Source: Pseudomonadota bacterium (GTDB lineage Bacteria > Pseudomonadota > Gammaproteobacteria > Acidiferrobacterales > UBA6901). From it: a DNA stretch of 13,336 nucleotides. The stretch's first letter is position 1. Every line of letters begins with the position of its first letter. A model generated the notes under the pieces. That model was not told the DNA's origin and did not search any database. It was given only the letters and a program-made list of their open reading frames with translations. Below are positions 12,987 through 13,336 of the stretch, one piece after another. The stretch is from NCBI GenBank assembly GCA_021785795.1, contig JAJYEK010000094.1:1-13336 (forward strand). The letters run 5' to 3'. A program made the position numbers and the translations under genes.

Positions 12987-13336
12987 ATGAAACGATTCAT
13001 CCCGTTCCGGAACCGGGCGCTGGTTACCCTCCATGATCTCGCCGTGATCCTGGTTGCCTGGCTGGGCGCCTTCTGGTTGCGCTTCAACCTCGAAGGCATT
13101 CCCGCCGAATTCCTGCATCAGGCGCTGCTGATGCTGCCGGTGGTGTTCATCGTCCAAGGGAGCATGCTCTGGTATTTCGGCCTGTACCGCGGGGTGTGGC
13201 GGTTTGCTTCGCTTCCCGATCTCGTCCGGATCCTCAAGGCTGCGGCCGCCGGGGTCTCCCTCGCCGCGGTGGTGATCTTCGTCCTGACCCGGCTGGCTCT
13301 GATCCCGCGCTCGGTGTTCGTGCTCGATGGCCTGCT
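12987..13336 (+). CDS. wbpM: WbpM/CapD-like UDP-HexNAc 4,6-dehydratase, 5' part only
   Basis: The window ends inside this gene after 116 codons. The visible part is the N-terminal membrane domain of WbpM-type enzymes: hydrophobic spans at about 18-33, 45-62 and 87-102, the HDLAVILVAW segment (16-25), LYRGVWRFASLPDLVRI (66-82) and PRSVFVLD (107-114), all characteristic of the family. The full protein (usually over 600 residues) would continue with a CoA-binding-like region and a C-terminal SDR domain that converts UDP-GlcNAc to UDP-4-keto-6-deoxy-GlcNAc, feeding the WbpV- and WbpL-like products upstream. GGTGGT at 12972-12977 is a plausible ribosome-binding site. It comes after a 395-bp gap with its own promoter candidate, so it may be transcribed separately. 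The catalytic half cannot be checked here. Confidence 0.88.
   Translation, partial: MKRFIPFRNRALVTLHDLAVILVAWLGAFWLRFNLEGIPAEFLHQALLMLPVVFIVQGSMLWYFGLYRGVWRFASLPDLVRILKAAAAGVSLAAVVIFVLTRLALIPRSVFVLDGL

Overview
The window reads as most of a surface-polysaccharide (O-antigen or capsule-like) biosynthesis and export locus of a Gram-negative bacterium, most likely a beta- or gammaproteobacterium. This rests on a Wzm/Wzt-type ABC exporter, GDP-heptose enzymes, and a right end with a WbpV/WbpL/WbpM-like gene trio. No housekeeping marker is present to fix the genus. All thirteen genes I accept lie on the + strand. I see no RNA genes, CRISPR array, transposase or integrase.

Layout. 1-257 has no convincing gene. 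258-2197 holds a family 2 glycosyltransferase overlapping by ATGA with a GDP-fucose-synthase-like reductase. After a 247-bp gap with two adjacent hairpins, 2445-4492 holds a GDP-mannose-4,6-dehydratase-like enzyme and a GHMP sugar kinase of the heptose-7-phosphate kinase type. After a 316-bp gap come the Wzm permease and Wzt ATPase (4809-6384), then a sulfotransferase (6545-7504) and a nucleotidyltransferase of the heptose-1-phosphate guanylyltransferase type (7538-8263). Two GT2 glycosyltransferases follow (8555-9517 and 9758-10558). The right end holds an NAD-dependent epimerase/reductase (10562-11575), a WecA/WbpL-like initiating transferase (11560-12591) and the truncated start of a WbpM-like 4,6-dehydratase (12987 onward).

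How they work together (inference). The kinase and guanylyltransferase would make GDP-D-glycero-alpha-D-manno-heptose. The dehydratase and reductase would turn it into a GDP-6-deoxyheptose, as in the DmhA/DmhB (WcbK/WcbJ) type pathway. The WbpM-, WbpV- and WbpL-like proteins would make a UDP-6-deoxy-HexNAc (UDP-QuiNAc type) and load the first sugar phosphate on undecaprenyl phosphate. The three GT2 enzymes would extend the chain, the sulfotransferase could sulfate it, and Wzm/Wzt would export it without a Wzx/Wzy pair. The gmhA and gmhB steps of the heptose pathway are not in the window.

Base composition changes along the window. Hand-counted 60-base samples give 35% G+C at 301-360, 52% at 2941-3000, 45% at 5281-5340, 68% at 10381-10440 and 73% at 12481-12540. 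This fits a mosaic locus with a foreign left part joined to a more native-looking right part. The most unusual points are the combination of a GDP-heptose pathway with a sulfotransferase and ABC exporter, and an epimerase whose YxxxK lysine is arginine. Several gaps of 160-395 bp contain hairpins and possible gene remnants rather than genes.
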